DNA of 64,000 nt, taken from NCBI GenBank assembly GCA_033807695.1, contig CM066309.1, positions 2,976,001-3,040,000 on the forward strand. The letters are read 5' to 3'. Below are positions 1 to 11,654 of the stretch, piece after piece (position 1 is the first letter of the stretch; every line of letters starts with the position of its first letter). Below the pieces are notes generated by a model, which did no database searches, was not told the origin of the DNA, and worked only from the letters and a program-made list of their open reading frames with translations. Made by a program: the position numbers and the translations under genes. Source of the stretch: Daedaleopsis sinensis. Lineage: Eukaryota; Basidiomycota; Agaricomycetes; Polyporales; Polyporaceae.

Positions 1-402
1 GTGAGTTCGAGGATGGACTGCACCCTCAGGATACCCGCATTCGCAACCATCTGCCACGATGTCCGTAAGCATATGCATGGGCACCGTCAGCCAACGTAAC
101 CTAATATCAAGGAGTAGTTGTATACTACATACCACGTCTAGGCCCCCGAGCTGCTCGACAGTCTGTTGCACCATGTCGGCGACGTCGGCTTCCACGGAGA
201 CGTCGGCGGGTATCGCGATCGCCCTGCGGCCTTTCGCCAGTATCGCGCTCACGACGGCCGCGATTTTGTCGGCGCTGGACGGAAGGTCGTTCACAGCGAC
301 GTCGAAGCCATCTTCCGCCAGGCGCAGAGCGATCGCTTCCCCGATACCTTGGGCGGCCCCAGTCACTATCGCGATACGAGCATCCGTCCCGGTTGCTGAC
401 AT
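1..402 (-). CDS. Short-chain dehydrogenase/reductase, acetoin-reductase-like (3' end beyond window)
   Basis: N-terminal part of a classical SDR, an NAD(P)-dependent oxidoreductase. The start (ATG complement at 400-402) is followed at once by the Rossmann strand and a TGAAQGIG cofactor motif, then an acidic VNDL segment that usually selects the adenosine ribose, and an ANAG motif in the second exon. A short intron follows the GGLDV segment and ends near position 55, and the coding frame is open to the left edge. The catalytic Tyr-x3-Lys lies outside the window. It is closely similar to the SDRs at 26658-27874 and 35081-36289 and has its first intron at the same place. By family resemblance it is closest to diacetyl/acetoin reductases, but the substrate is not shown by the sequence. 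Confidence 0.85.
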   Translation of the reverse strand, partial: MSATGTDARIAIVTGAAQGIGEAIALRLAEDGFDVAVNDLPSSADKIAAVVSAILAKGRRAIAIPADVSVEADVADMVQQTVEQLGGLDVVCSIQLLLDIRLRWLTVPMHMLTDIVADGCECGYPEGAVHPRTH

Positions 403-1178
403 GACTCGGACGAGGCTGAGCGGAGTGGTTGGGTTGCGTTGAAGGAGATGGCGCGGTGAGAAGTTTTCATATATGCGAACGAACGGCCTCGCCAGCGTCC
501 CAGGAGGCTCACATGCCCAAGAGACTCCGGCCACTTTAGAGCGTCGTGATGCTATGGAGATCACCGTGACTCGCGTGAGCAACCTAACTGGTGCGAAGTC
601 GGTGCCGGAGGGTAGGCTTACGCGTATGCAATTATACATATTACAGCGACGGCGCCCTCGTCGGATCCTGCGCGGGAGACCTCAGGCTGATTCGATCGCA
701 CACTATGGCGGCTGGCCCAGACGGCAGCAACCCAGTGGTAAAGCTTGAGCTTGAGAGAACAGGAAGCTTCATGGAGATACTGTCTACACGCCTATTGACA
801 GTTGTCATGGAGGTTAGTGGCAATTGAAGGGACAAGGTTGACACGCACAGCCTGACTGGTTTCAATGACTTGAGAATCTCTGCCTTGACATCGGTGTCTT
901 GATCGTGCAAGATGAGTTGGTCAAAAAGCGTACTATCAAAGGATGTGTCCAGATATACATAGGCATATGCGTCGTACTGGTCATAACAGGAGGTCATTAC
1001 GCGATGGGAATACATCTAGAGCACCTACAGCGGTCCTAGACACAATAGAGCGATGCAGAGACACAGCAAGCGAGGAAGGATAGCGATGATACAGCATAAG
1101 TCATGAGATGACGCGGCGGAGATAATGTAGATGGAGGATGAGCAGGGCGGAGAACGGAATGCAGAAAACAAGCTACGG
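403..1178. other. Intergenic region without a recognised gene
   Basis: Holds the promoter side of the left-edge SDR and the 3' flank of PDS5. Short open frames on both strands show no recognisable motif and no convincing exon chain. Confidence 0.5.
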
Positions 1179-4100
1179 TCAATCGTCGGCCTGGCCAGAC
1201 TTCGATTGCCGCCGCGCTGCTTTTGCAGCATCTTTCTTGGCTCGAGCCTACAAGGCTCCGATGAGACAGATGTACGACGAATTCGCTAGGGATGACTAAC
1301 CCTTGTAGCCGGACGTTCCTTTTTCTCTCCGTCGGCATCCTCTTCGGATAACTCCGACTCATCAGGTTGCTTGGCTGGGGAAGACACCCCGTTCTCCTCT
1401 TCGTCTTCGTCAATTTCAGCGTCAGACTGATCAGAGTTTTCGTCATCTTCCGACTCTTCCTGCTTCTTCTTCTTCGTGATGCGTTGTCGTCTGAAAAGGG
1501 TTGAACATCAGGAACGAGGAACGGGGGACTGATTGCACGCACTTTGCAGACCCATTCGCCTTCGGCCCAGTTGCTTTCCGCTTGGCAGAGGGCTGACGGG
1601 GTGCTCGCGGTTTCTTCTCCTAAAGCACCGTCATCTCTGTCAGGAGGGACCCTCCATGGAAATTCGAATTATCTTACCTTCGGCTCCCCAGCTGGCTTTG
1701 ACTTCTCAGCCAGCCAGGTCAGGGCTTCTTCCGGCAGGTACACTGTGCTCAGTATCTTCAAGAAAGTGGTTACCTTAGCCATACTTAACTACAGGTTGTT
1801 ACAATACGCACTTTTTTGGTTGCCTCTCCGTTGGGTAAAGGCCGGAGGATGTCCTGTGGTAGGCGGATGTGACCGGGCCAAGTCTCCAGGTTCCAAGAGT
1901 GGGTCTTTGCATGGGCCTTGATGAGATATTGGGCCAACTCGGCGCAAGCATACAAGTTCTATGTCAGACTGCATGAGTGCCCGAGATCGTAGCAGTTGTG
2001 CTGAAGCTGACCTCGCTGTAAGCATGAGACTCGGCATCTCGCACCGTCTTCCCTTTCAACGCAAGGTGGTACAGCAACCCAATATTGTCTGTTGAAGCGA
2101 CAAGCTCGAGGAAGAACGTGATGTATCTCCGGGCAAATGGGATTTAGTCTGGAGCGCAGAGGAATCTCGTCATTGGACTTACTTCGCAATATCAGGGAGG
2201 GATTCTTGCTCCAATTGGAAATCGGGATGGTGGGCGAGGAGATGAAGGAAACGTATGAAGTTATGTTCGAAGCGCTGGAGCCTGACCTCTACATAGGGAC
2301 CAAATTATCTGTCAATTCAATGCTTTCGCCGAAGGACATTTCGACTAACCTCTGTGCAAATTTCGGAGCGCATACACGATGTATGCCTGGGCCTGCGTTG
2401 TGCCCATGAGCAACGGATGCAGTCTTTGAATGAAAAAGTGTCCGCTTACTTTGCTTCGGACATCCGGTTCGGGGTCATGGATGGTCAAGAATGGTACGAT
2501 GTTGTACTGCATCGGGATCCTGTTTCGCGACAGTAGCTGGACCAGCTTGTCCAAGAAAGTCATGCGCACTTGATAAACTGGATCCTGCAGAGTATCACGC
2601 ATCTCAGAGTAGAGCGCATGAAGTCGTACAAAGGTACGCACTTGGATGGTGATCGCAATGTGAACGAAGTATTTGTTCACTTCCTGCGCATATGACTTAA
2701 CAGTCGACAAATGCAACAATGACGTAGCCGCCTGTAGTCGTAGACGGGCTTTCGTCTGCGGGCTGTGCATGATCGTCAGCCGTTGTATCATGTCGAGATG
2801 GATTATGAGACGCACTTATCGTTCGCGTCTGCTGAGAAGGATCCTTCATATTGTAGAACTTCAGAAAACATTCGGATAGTAGCCTGCGCAATGTCGAGCG
2901 CGGTCTCTGACTCCGCATGCGCGAGACAGCGATTCCTGCAGACTTTCATCGCAAGGATCTTTGCGCGCAGGTCGAGCGGCAATGATTCATCTGGTATCCA
3001 ATGATCGTCCGTGTCCATCTACGGACGTCGTGGCATCAGGTTACCGAAAAACAACTCATGAACAGCCGAACGAACCATATCTTCATCGTCTTCAGACCGA
3101 AGAACCTGCTTGACGAGGAACTCTGCGATGACATCGCTCTTCTCCTCGAACACATCAGGCGCACGACGTGCGAGCTGCGAGAGAACCGCGAGATGCGCGA
3201 CGAGCTTGTCAGGCCCCACCTCATCCAGGTTCTCCGCTATTGACTATAATCCCAGTTAGCACCGGGGAAACGATTGATCGAACAAACCGCGTACCTCGAC
3301 GACCTCTCCGCACAACTTCTCCGCGTTCTTCATGCAAGCCATCAGTCGCGCCGCGAACTTCGCGTGTCGCGGGTTTGCCTCCATCACATACTTCTTCACC
3401 CGGTCGATTGTGCGTCTGCCACTGCTCGTCAGCACCTTCTCGCCACATCAAAACTACACCAGCCACTCCACGCACTTGTCACTCGGTGCGACCTTCGCGT
3501 CTGCCATCGCAGCAGCCGCAAGCGCATGCAGACAGACCTCTACCAGGCGTGCATTTCGTTCGTCCGCGATGGCCTTGGAAAACTCGCCGATATGCGACTG
3601 GTACAGTGCCGGGCAGTGTTTGGACATGTAGGTCATCCATAGTTGTGCGGCGTGCGCGGTCTGCTGCACGCGACCTTCAGGCTCGTTACCGGCTGCGAAG
3701 ACGGAGAAAGACTGATTGGCGGATGGTTGTGTCTGAGAGTGCGCAACAGAAGAGAGCGGGTCGGACCCCCTTTGCACGCGCTTGATGAAGGTGGGAATAG
3801 AGGACTGATTGACGATATGTAGGGACGATCGTCGGAGGAAGACGGACATGGTCCCGACTATGCTAGGGGACGCCTGTTCGACCCTACGAAGGAACTCGCT
3901 CTGTGCGCCTCAGTCAACACCATAAAAGTAAATGGTTGATGGGATGGCACACCTTCGCTTTGATGAGACCTTTCAAGTCGGTTTGAATGTCCATACATGT
4001 TTTCAGTAGCTTGTAAAGACGCCCCTCGTTGAGCTTTGCGAATGATTGCAAGTCTTCAATTGCTTTCTGAGGCTCGGGGAACTGTACTGCAGGGAGATTA

Positions 4101-6290
4101 GCAAACTTACAAACGAGAGCGTATGTACAAGGCTTACAGGCTGTCGCTTTCACAGCAGCATTCAATCGCTCTGTGACTGCGTCTTCATTCTCGTCGATGA
4201 CTCCACCCTATCAAACAATGAACTCAAAAGCCAGAGATGTGTAACCAGATAACCTTACATTGTACTCGATACACACTGCGATGAATTTCTCGAACAATGA
4301 CGGGCGACTTGCATGAAGTTCATCAACAATGTGCAGTGGAACAGTTTACGAAGACTGCACTCACTTTCCCTTAATGTTGGAGAAACCATACAATGTGTTG
4401 ATCGCCACCTCGCCAAGATGTCGCATGGTCAAAAGTAGCCTGTCGGTCCATGCAACCTCGTCGATCTCTGAGCTTTTCGAGGATGATGTTGCAGGCGGTG
4501 TTGGCAAGGGTAGGATGAACTCTGCGATAACCTGCTCGGCCAATGCCCTGCGTGACTGGATTTAGTACCGTGGTAAAGTTTGAACTAAACGATACACACT
4601 TCACTTCGCGACTAACACTGGCATTGTATAGTACGGTCTCTGGTATCCATCCGAATTGTCGGATTGCACCAGGATCATTGTTCTCGCTATGAGAGAATCA
4701 GCTCATGCGTCTTGTAGAAGCTGGGGTGACCCACATTTCCGAAAACGCAAGACTATAGAGCTTGCCTATGGCGTTGTAAGCTTCAGCTCGTACGCTTTGC
4801 TGTACATGACTACATCAATCGAAAAACCTCGCGAAAATGAATGACACCACAAACCTTCTTATCCAATCCCCGGCCAGCGACCGCTTTCAACTGCTGGACA
4901 GATACATGATGAAGGGCAGTCTCGTAGTCCAGCTGGCCGTATAGTTTGCACACCGCCGCGCGGATCTTCTCGTCAGGATCCAGCAACTTCATGTTGAGAG
5001 AATCCTCTATCTGGGTTCGCATCTCCGGCAAGTTGATGACGACACCCTTCATGGTCTCCACCCAAGTCTGTCGTACAGCGAGGACCTTGTCGTTTCTGCG
5101 ACCAATCCACTGGTTCCACGTCGTTGGATACTTCTGCACGAGATCGAGTGCGTGCTTGTCTGCGTACATCTCGCCGAGGGTTTGTGTGGCCATTATACGC
5201 AATTGCACCTGTTCGACGCGTAGCTCTTCTTCTAGCTGAGGGACAACGTTATGAAGCAAAGAGGGACATGCACGATTGAGCTGCTGGATGAGGTCGTGTG
5301 CGGTCTGGACCTCTTCATATTCTTCTTCCCGTGCTTTGTCCACGATGATGTCCGTGAAGTATTGGCAGACGTGCCGTTGCAGTTTGTCCGCAGTCTCGTT
5401 GCAGACTTGGACCGCGAGGCGGTAGGAGGGCTGGTCCATTTTCTGAAACCATAAACTGTTAGCTTATGTTCGCAGCCTGCTGATCCCACTCGAATACAAC
5501 TCTCGATTGTACAGCGGGTGACCAGTTCGGTGAATGGGCGAACAACTACGGCCACTCCGCCAACCCTTTGAGACTTTGGTGTAAGACTTCGGTAAGGGTA
5601 CCCATGTGCGAGGCGAGTAGGGGAGACCAGCAGTAACGGATGGTTAGACACAGAGCATGGACGTACCGCATTCTTGTCCGTGAATTGGGCCATAATGGTT
5701 TCCAGAACCTCGCTCGGTAGACTTTGACATTCGTCAATGAGAGCAACGAGAATGTCCGCCATAAAGATTTCGATCTTCTTCGCGAGGTCACGACGCACGA
5801 GACCAAAGAAATCGCGGAAAATGTCGACCATGAGCTCGTCGCCGTTAGGCAGGTCACAAACCAGAACCACACTCTTGACGGTAGATAGAGATTCTAGCAG
5901 GTGGAAGTATTCATTATAGTAAGCAGAGTCAGCACCCTTCAGGCCAAGAGATAGCTGCTTGAAGAAGAACTGGAAAATGTCGCGAAGTTCATCCTGGGTG
6001 TAAGGCGCGTCTGGTGCGTAGAGTCTCAGGAGGTCGGCGAGACAGCACGCGGTATAAGCCTTGACACCGCGGTCCTTGTGGAGAAGAATGGATGTGTTAA
6101 TGAGGTCTTTGCGCACAGGTCCGAGAGATGCGACGTCGACATGCTCCTGGTCCATCTCTGCAAGCTCCTGATGGAGTTGCTTCAGCTTCTTCTGGAGTGC
6201 ATCCGTGGTGAGGCCCTTGCCGACGAGCTTGTCGCGGAATTTGAGCTTCTTGGGCGAGGGCTGCCCTGCTGTGCGCGTTTGGGCGACCAT
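1179..6290 (-). CDS. PDS5: Sister chromatid cohesion protein PDS5
   Basis: Cohesin-associated HEAT-repeat regulator that binds Scc1/Rad21 in the nucleus, keeps sister chromatids together and takes part in cohesin release. The N-terminal exons read clearly as Pds5: a basic start, a KLKFRDKLVGKGL-type segment, a coiled stretch, then HEAT helices with LLRLYAPDAPYT and FFKQL motifs. Later exons carry the central helical repeats (for example YRLAVQVCNETADKLQRH). The C-terminus is the family's typical charged tail: an Ala/Lys/Pro-rich stretch, an acidic Glu/Asp run and a last basic exon ending in a TGA at 1179-1181. It has many short introns. The last intron, about 53 nt upstream of the basic end, is required because the unspliced frame stops at once. 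Start ATG is at 6288-6290. It is divergent with NAA15, 218 bp between the two starts. Confidence 0.9.
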
Positions 6291-6508
6291 ACGGAGACCG
6301 GGCGGGAGGGGGAAAGAGGGGGGCGGGGCGCGCGATCGTGGCGGAAAGCAAGCTGGGGTCGGAGCGTGCACGACAAGGCGCGTCGCGCGTTGTTGTGGCT
6401 TGTTTTCCCCGCGCGCCCTCGTGGTCCTGGACACAATTGTGGCGATCCCTGTATTCGTCTTTCTCATTCGACGTCCTCGCTTTCCTCGCTTTCCTCTCTG
6501 CCATCGCC
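6291..6508. promoter_or_regulatory. Shared divergent promoter region PDS5 / NAA15
   Basis: Only 218 bp separate the two oppositely directed start codons, so both promoters and both 5' leaders must lie here. The half next to PDS5 is rich in G and C on one strand (runs of G near 6300-6330); the half next to NAA15 is pyrimidine rich, common before fungal start codons. No TATA box is seen. Confidence 0.55.
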
Positions 6509-9500
6509 ATGCCGCCTGCTGGGACCCCTCCTACTAGAGCGCTGCCGCTCAAGGAGTCAGGGCTGTTTAAGGAGGTCCTGCACTACTACGAAGACCGGCA
6601 ACTCAAGAAGGGTCTCAAAACTGCAGACACTATACTCAAAAAGTTCCCTAATCATGGCGGTATGTAATACGCAATTAACTATCACGCGTTTCTCAGCATA
6701 TGACCGCAGAGACTATATGCATGAAGGGCTTGATACTCACGCATCTTGGTCGCCGCGAGGAAGGCCTCGAGCTTGTCAAGCAAGGCGTCCGGCTAGACCT
6801 CACCTCCCACATCTGTTGGCACGTCTTCGGCCTCATACAGAAGGGTCAAAAGAACTACGAAGAGGCTCTCAAGTCATATACACAAGCACTCCGCTTCGAC
6901 AAGGTCAGTCTCGTTATCCCCTGCCCATACCGGCGCGCATACGCGTCACACGTACGCCTGCTGGTCTCCTGCACGCGATCCAGGGACTGCACGCAAGAAG
7001 AGTGCGTATTCTTGACGCTCCCTTCCTATGTCATTCCTCCAAAGGCGCGTCATTGGCTCATCGCCAAGCTCTGTCGCCAATACGTCTGGGAACCGACATA
7101 CGCCCTTGGTGTTAGAGGGCAAGCGTACTCGTCCTAGCGGGTCTTTCCATAACCAACGGAGGAAATTTGTCTTTGGCTATACTCGGCGGTCTAACTCCTA
7201 CCTTGGACTTAAATTCTGCTTCTCCGGCGCGTCCCCTTGCCGATATCCGAATCACATCTGACGTACTGTCATTAGGAGAACGTGAACATCCTTCGCGACG
7301 CTGCCCATCTCCAGACGCAGCTACGATTGTACGATAACCTTGTAGAAACCAGGCATACACTACTTCGCTTGCGACCCCAGCTCCGACAAAACTGGATTGC
7401 TCTTGCCGTTGCGTACCATCTGAGCGGGAACCTAACCGAGGCGAAGTCCGTGCTCGAACAGTACGAGCGCATCGTCAAGGTGCGTGTATCTTACATATAT
7501 GATCGTGCGCGCGCCGACCAGATACTGCTGTGCAGAATGTCCCCGACTATGACGTCGAGATGTCAGAAATCCTCCTATACCATGTGCGCGTGCTCGAAGA
7601 CCTAGGTGAATTGACTGAAGCTCTCGCCCTCCTGGACTCCAGTGCGAAGGAGCGCACTATCATCGACCGGGTCGCTATCCAGGAGTTCCGAGGTGAGCTC
7701 CTACACGGCGTCGAGAGGTAAGCGACAACACTCAGTCCAATTGACTCAGCACGCATTCTTTCCAAGTCTGGCAAAGAGGAGGCCCAACAGGCTTGGCAAG
7801 GGCTAATTGAGCAAAATCCTGAGTGCTACGATTACTACAAAGGCTACCTGTCGAGTCGCGGCATTGATATGGGTGATTGATACAAATCGGGGTACTCAAC
7901 GCCAACTAATGTCTCTGTAGATGAACTGAAGGATGATTCAGGAACCAAGGCCTTGCAGTACCTCCGTGACTTCTCCGAGCAATTCCCCCGGGCATCCACA
8001 CCGCGACGTCTGGCCCTCGAATTTTCTCTCGGTACGACGGTAGTATGCTACATACTTGTTACGCTCTGATACATCTCCATCTCCAGGCGATGAGTTCAAG
8101 GCACTCCTCGAGCCCTTTTTGCGCACGCGCCTTGAGAAAGGGGTCCCCTCCCTCTTCGCCGACCTGAAGTCCCTGTACCGCAGTGCGGAGAAGCGGGACA
8201 TGATCGAATTGGTAGCCACGTCCATTTTATCAACATTGTCCCACCCTCCTACCTCACCCTGCCCCTCCGAAACCGATCCCAGCATGTACATCTGGACGTT
8301 GTACTTCCTCGCCCAACACTATTCCTTCCTTGGCAGACATAAGAAGGCGGTGGAACTCCTTGACGAAGCTGTCACGCATACACCAACACTTCCCGAACTG
8401 TACATGTTCAAGGCGAGGGTTTTGAAGCGCGCGGGTGATCCATTCGGCGCTGCCAAATGCATGGACTTCGCCAGAGCGCTCGACTTGCAGGATCGTTTCC
8501 TGAACACGAAGGGCGGCAAGTACAGGCTGCGGGCAGGTTTGATCGACGAAGCCGTCGAAGTCTTCGGACTCTTCACCAAGGTCGGCGCCAATCCGTGTAT
8601 ACTGAAATGACTGTCAATTGAAACACACGGTCCTTGCCCTAATAGAAAGATGCCGCTAGTCCATCTCAGGATCTGGAGGACATGCAATCGCTGATCTATC
8701 TTACTGAAGAGGCGGACGCGCACTTGCGTGGGGGCAACCTTGCGATGGCGCTGAAGAAGTACGATGCGATCCATAAGGTCCGTATCTTGATTCTTACAGA
8801 CGAATAATTGTGACCTCATTTATTGGCAGATCTTTGACGTGTTCGAGGACGACCAGTTCGACTTCCACGGCTACTCTGTACGCAAATTCACGATCAATAT
8901 CTATCTGAAGTGAGTCCAGCCTTCTTACCTTCCGCGTCACACGCAGCAAGGAGAGTAGCTGCTCATATTGGTCGGAAGTTTGATCAAGTGGGAAGACACT
9001 CTAAGGTCACACTCCGCGTATGTTCACTCTGCTGTCGAGGCTTCGAGAGTGAGTCTTGCCTACGTCTCAATCCATATCCTCCTCATGAGTACGCTAGATC
9101 TTGGTCAAGGTTCACGACGACCCGTCGATAGCCACACCTGCTTCCTGTGAGTGCCCGAATTTTCATCTAGTCTACGATCATGTCTTCACACAAAACACCT
9201 CGTATACAAGCTCAACTATCAGGAGCGGAGAAGAAAGCGAAGAAGAAAGCGAAGAAGGCGGAGAAGAAGGTACAGGAAGAGACTAAAAAAGGTTGTTCCT
9301 TGTGTATGGATGGACCATACCTAGCTCGTGCTAATGCCGCGTCTTGCAGGGGCGCCGACCAACGAGGACAAGGGTCTCGATGTCTCCCCACCCAAAGACG
9401 AGGATCCTGACGGGACCAAAGCGCTGCAGGCGCCAGAACCCCTTGAGCGTGCCGCTAAGATTCTGAAGCCTTTGACGACGTTCGCCAACAGTAACGTTGA

Positions 9501-10247
9501 GGCATGGCTTGCCATCTACGACGTGGCTATCAGGCGAAGTGAGTCTCTAGCGGAAAGCATTACAACCCCGCCTGACGTTTGCCGTCTCCAGCAAAGTATC
9601 TCCAAGCGGTCCAGGCTCTCACTCACGCACATTCGCTCGACCCTAACTCCTCTGAGCTGCATGTCCGTGTTGTTGACTTCAAGCGAAGATGTACGGATCA
9701 CGATCACCCCTTCGTGGACGTGACGTACCCGCTTTAACTATGTTTACACAGGGTCATCACTTGAGCAGAAGCCCTCAGAAGCCGTCGGGATCGCAGCATC
9801 GACAGCCATTGCGAAGCTGCTTCCTGACGAAGTGACCTTGGAGGTGTTCAACTCGCAATACCTCCAACAGCACTCGTCGCGCGGCGACGCGATCCTTGCG
9901 GCCGCGAAGGTTTCGCAGACTCTGGGCTCGTCACGAGAAGAGGTCGAAGCATCCCTCTTTAACGTATTCAATGCCGAGGTCGGACTGAAACTCGAGGTGT
10001 GTCTCCATGACCGAATACAGAGAGCAGCCATTCATCTTGACCTTTCTAGACTGCCCTCGCGATTGCCGCGTTCTTGTCCGAGATTCAATCTCCTCGTGCG
10101 GAAGAGTTCCGTGCGGCTTGTAGGGGCAAGTTCGAGCTGTCAACGCTCTTCTTGTCCCAAGACGATATAGCTGCTGCGCGTAAGAGCGTTGTCGAGAAGG
10201 ACCCTCTCGCAGCGGCGATGGAAGAGAAGGCGGAGACGATCAGCTAA
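6509..10247 (+). CDS. NAA15: NatA N-terminal acetyltransferase auxiliary subunit (Naa15/Nat1)
   Basis: Large TPR scaffold that holds the catalytic Naa10 and anchors the NatA complex at the ribosome exit tunnel for co-translational N-terminal acetylation. The first exon carries the family's LPLKESGLFKEVLHYYE segment followed by KKGLKTADTILKKFPNHG. Later exons show TPR helices (TICMKGLILTHLGRREEG, RLDLTSHICWHVFGL, DAAHLQTQLRLYDNLVETR) and the middle part YLVPRRLALEF-like region near 8000. A lysine/alanine-rich linker at about 9220-9290 is typical of the family. The last exon ends in a TAA at 10245-10247. There are at least ten short introns; several open frames run into them and stop, so the gene must be read spliced. 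No break was seen. Confidence 0.9.
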
Positions 10248-10606
10248 TCGGACATTCCACTCCGCATTGCATAGACCATGCTTTCGTGTGGCGTAGACAT
10301 ATACATGAGTTTTCAGTGCTGTCCATCTCTTGTGAGAGCCGCTAATGTTGAAGGGTACAAACCGGTATACCTGTACTAATAAATACTCTGCGATCAGAGG
10401 CTTCGAGCTTCAGGCTACTTAACAATACGTGCGACTTGACACTACGTGTATAAGCGCCCATTCAGACGCCAAAGGTGGCTGCAGCGGAGCTTGAACCTTA
10501 ATCTGTAACTGCTTGCCGTTTCCGTGGGAGCTCACACAGAACTGAGCATAGCGCAGGCCCGTTCGCCAAAATCTAGCAAGCCATCGCCGCCGCCGACAAT
10601 CTCGCC
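10248..10606. promoter_or_regulatory. NAA15 3' flank and eL42 promoter
   Basis: A 359-bp gap with no coding signal. The 3' half must contain the eL42 promoter. No clear TATA box; a pyrimidine-containing leader ends at the ATG. Confidence 0.4.
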
Positions 10607-11287
<681 letters not shown>

Positions 11288-11654
11288 TCGTCTCGGGTCG
11301 CCTGCATCATGTTCTTTGTCCTATCGCGCTATTCATATCGCTCCCTCTATCTACTGCCACTACCATGTAGTATGCACGCATCATGCATATGTGACGCAAC
11401 TCTCAAAATTGTATTCATATGGGTCTGAATGGAGTCCCTGGACTACAACAGCTTGCTTCTGGGGTGAAATATTGCGTACTACTGATACATAACGACGAGG
11501 CGACTACGGGAGTATGTACATAGCGATCAGGAGAGCGATACAGAACCCTCTGGTGCGTTGCGTGCAGAGCATAACTAAACGAAGAGAAAGTGAACATACT
11601 GAGACATTGACCTGCGTTGTACCATAGGACAAGAAAAAACTGCCATTGCTTGCT
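11288..11654. other. Convergent intergenic region
   Basis: 367 bp between the ends of eL42 and the RS/coiled-coil gene. No gene-like signal; it must hold both 3' UTRs. Confidence 0.5.

Noticed and set aside
641..1015. Open frame of 124 codons on the minus strand
   Set aside because: No motif, no splice context, low-complexity mix of amino acids; lies in intergenic sequence between SDR and PDS5.
6078..7115. Plus-strand frame of 345 codons across the PDS5/NAA15 gap
   Set aside because: Runs antisense through the PDS5 first exon and out of frame through NAA15; not a gene.
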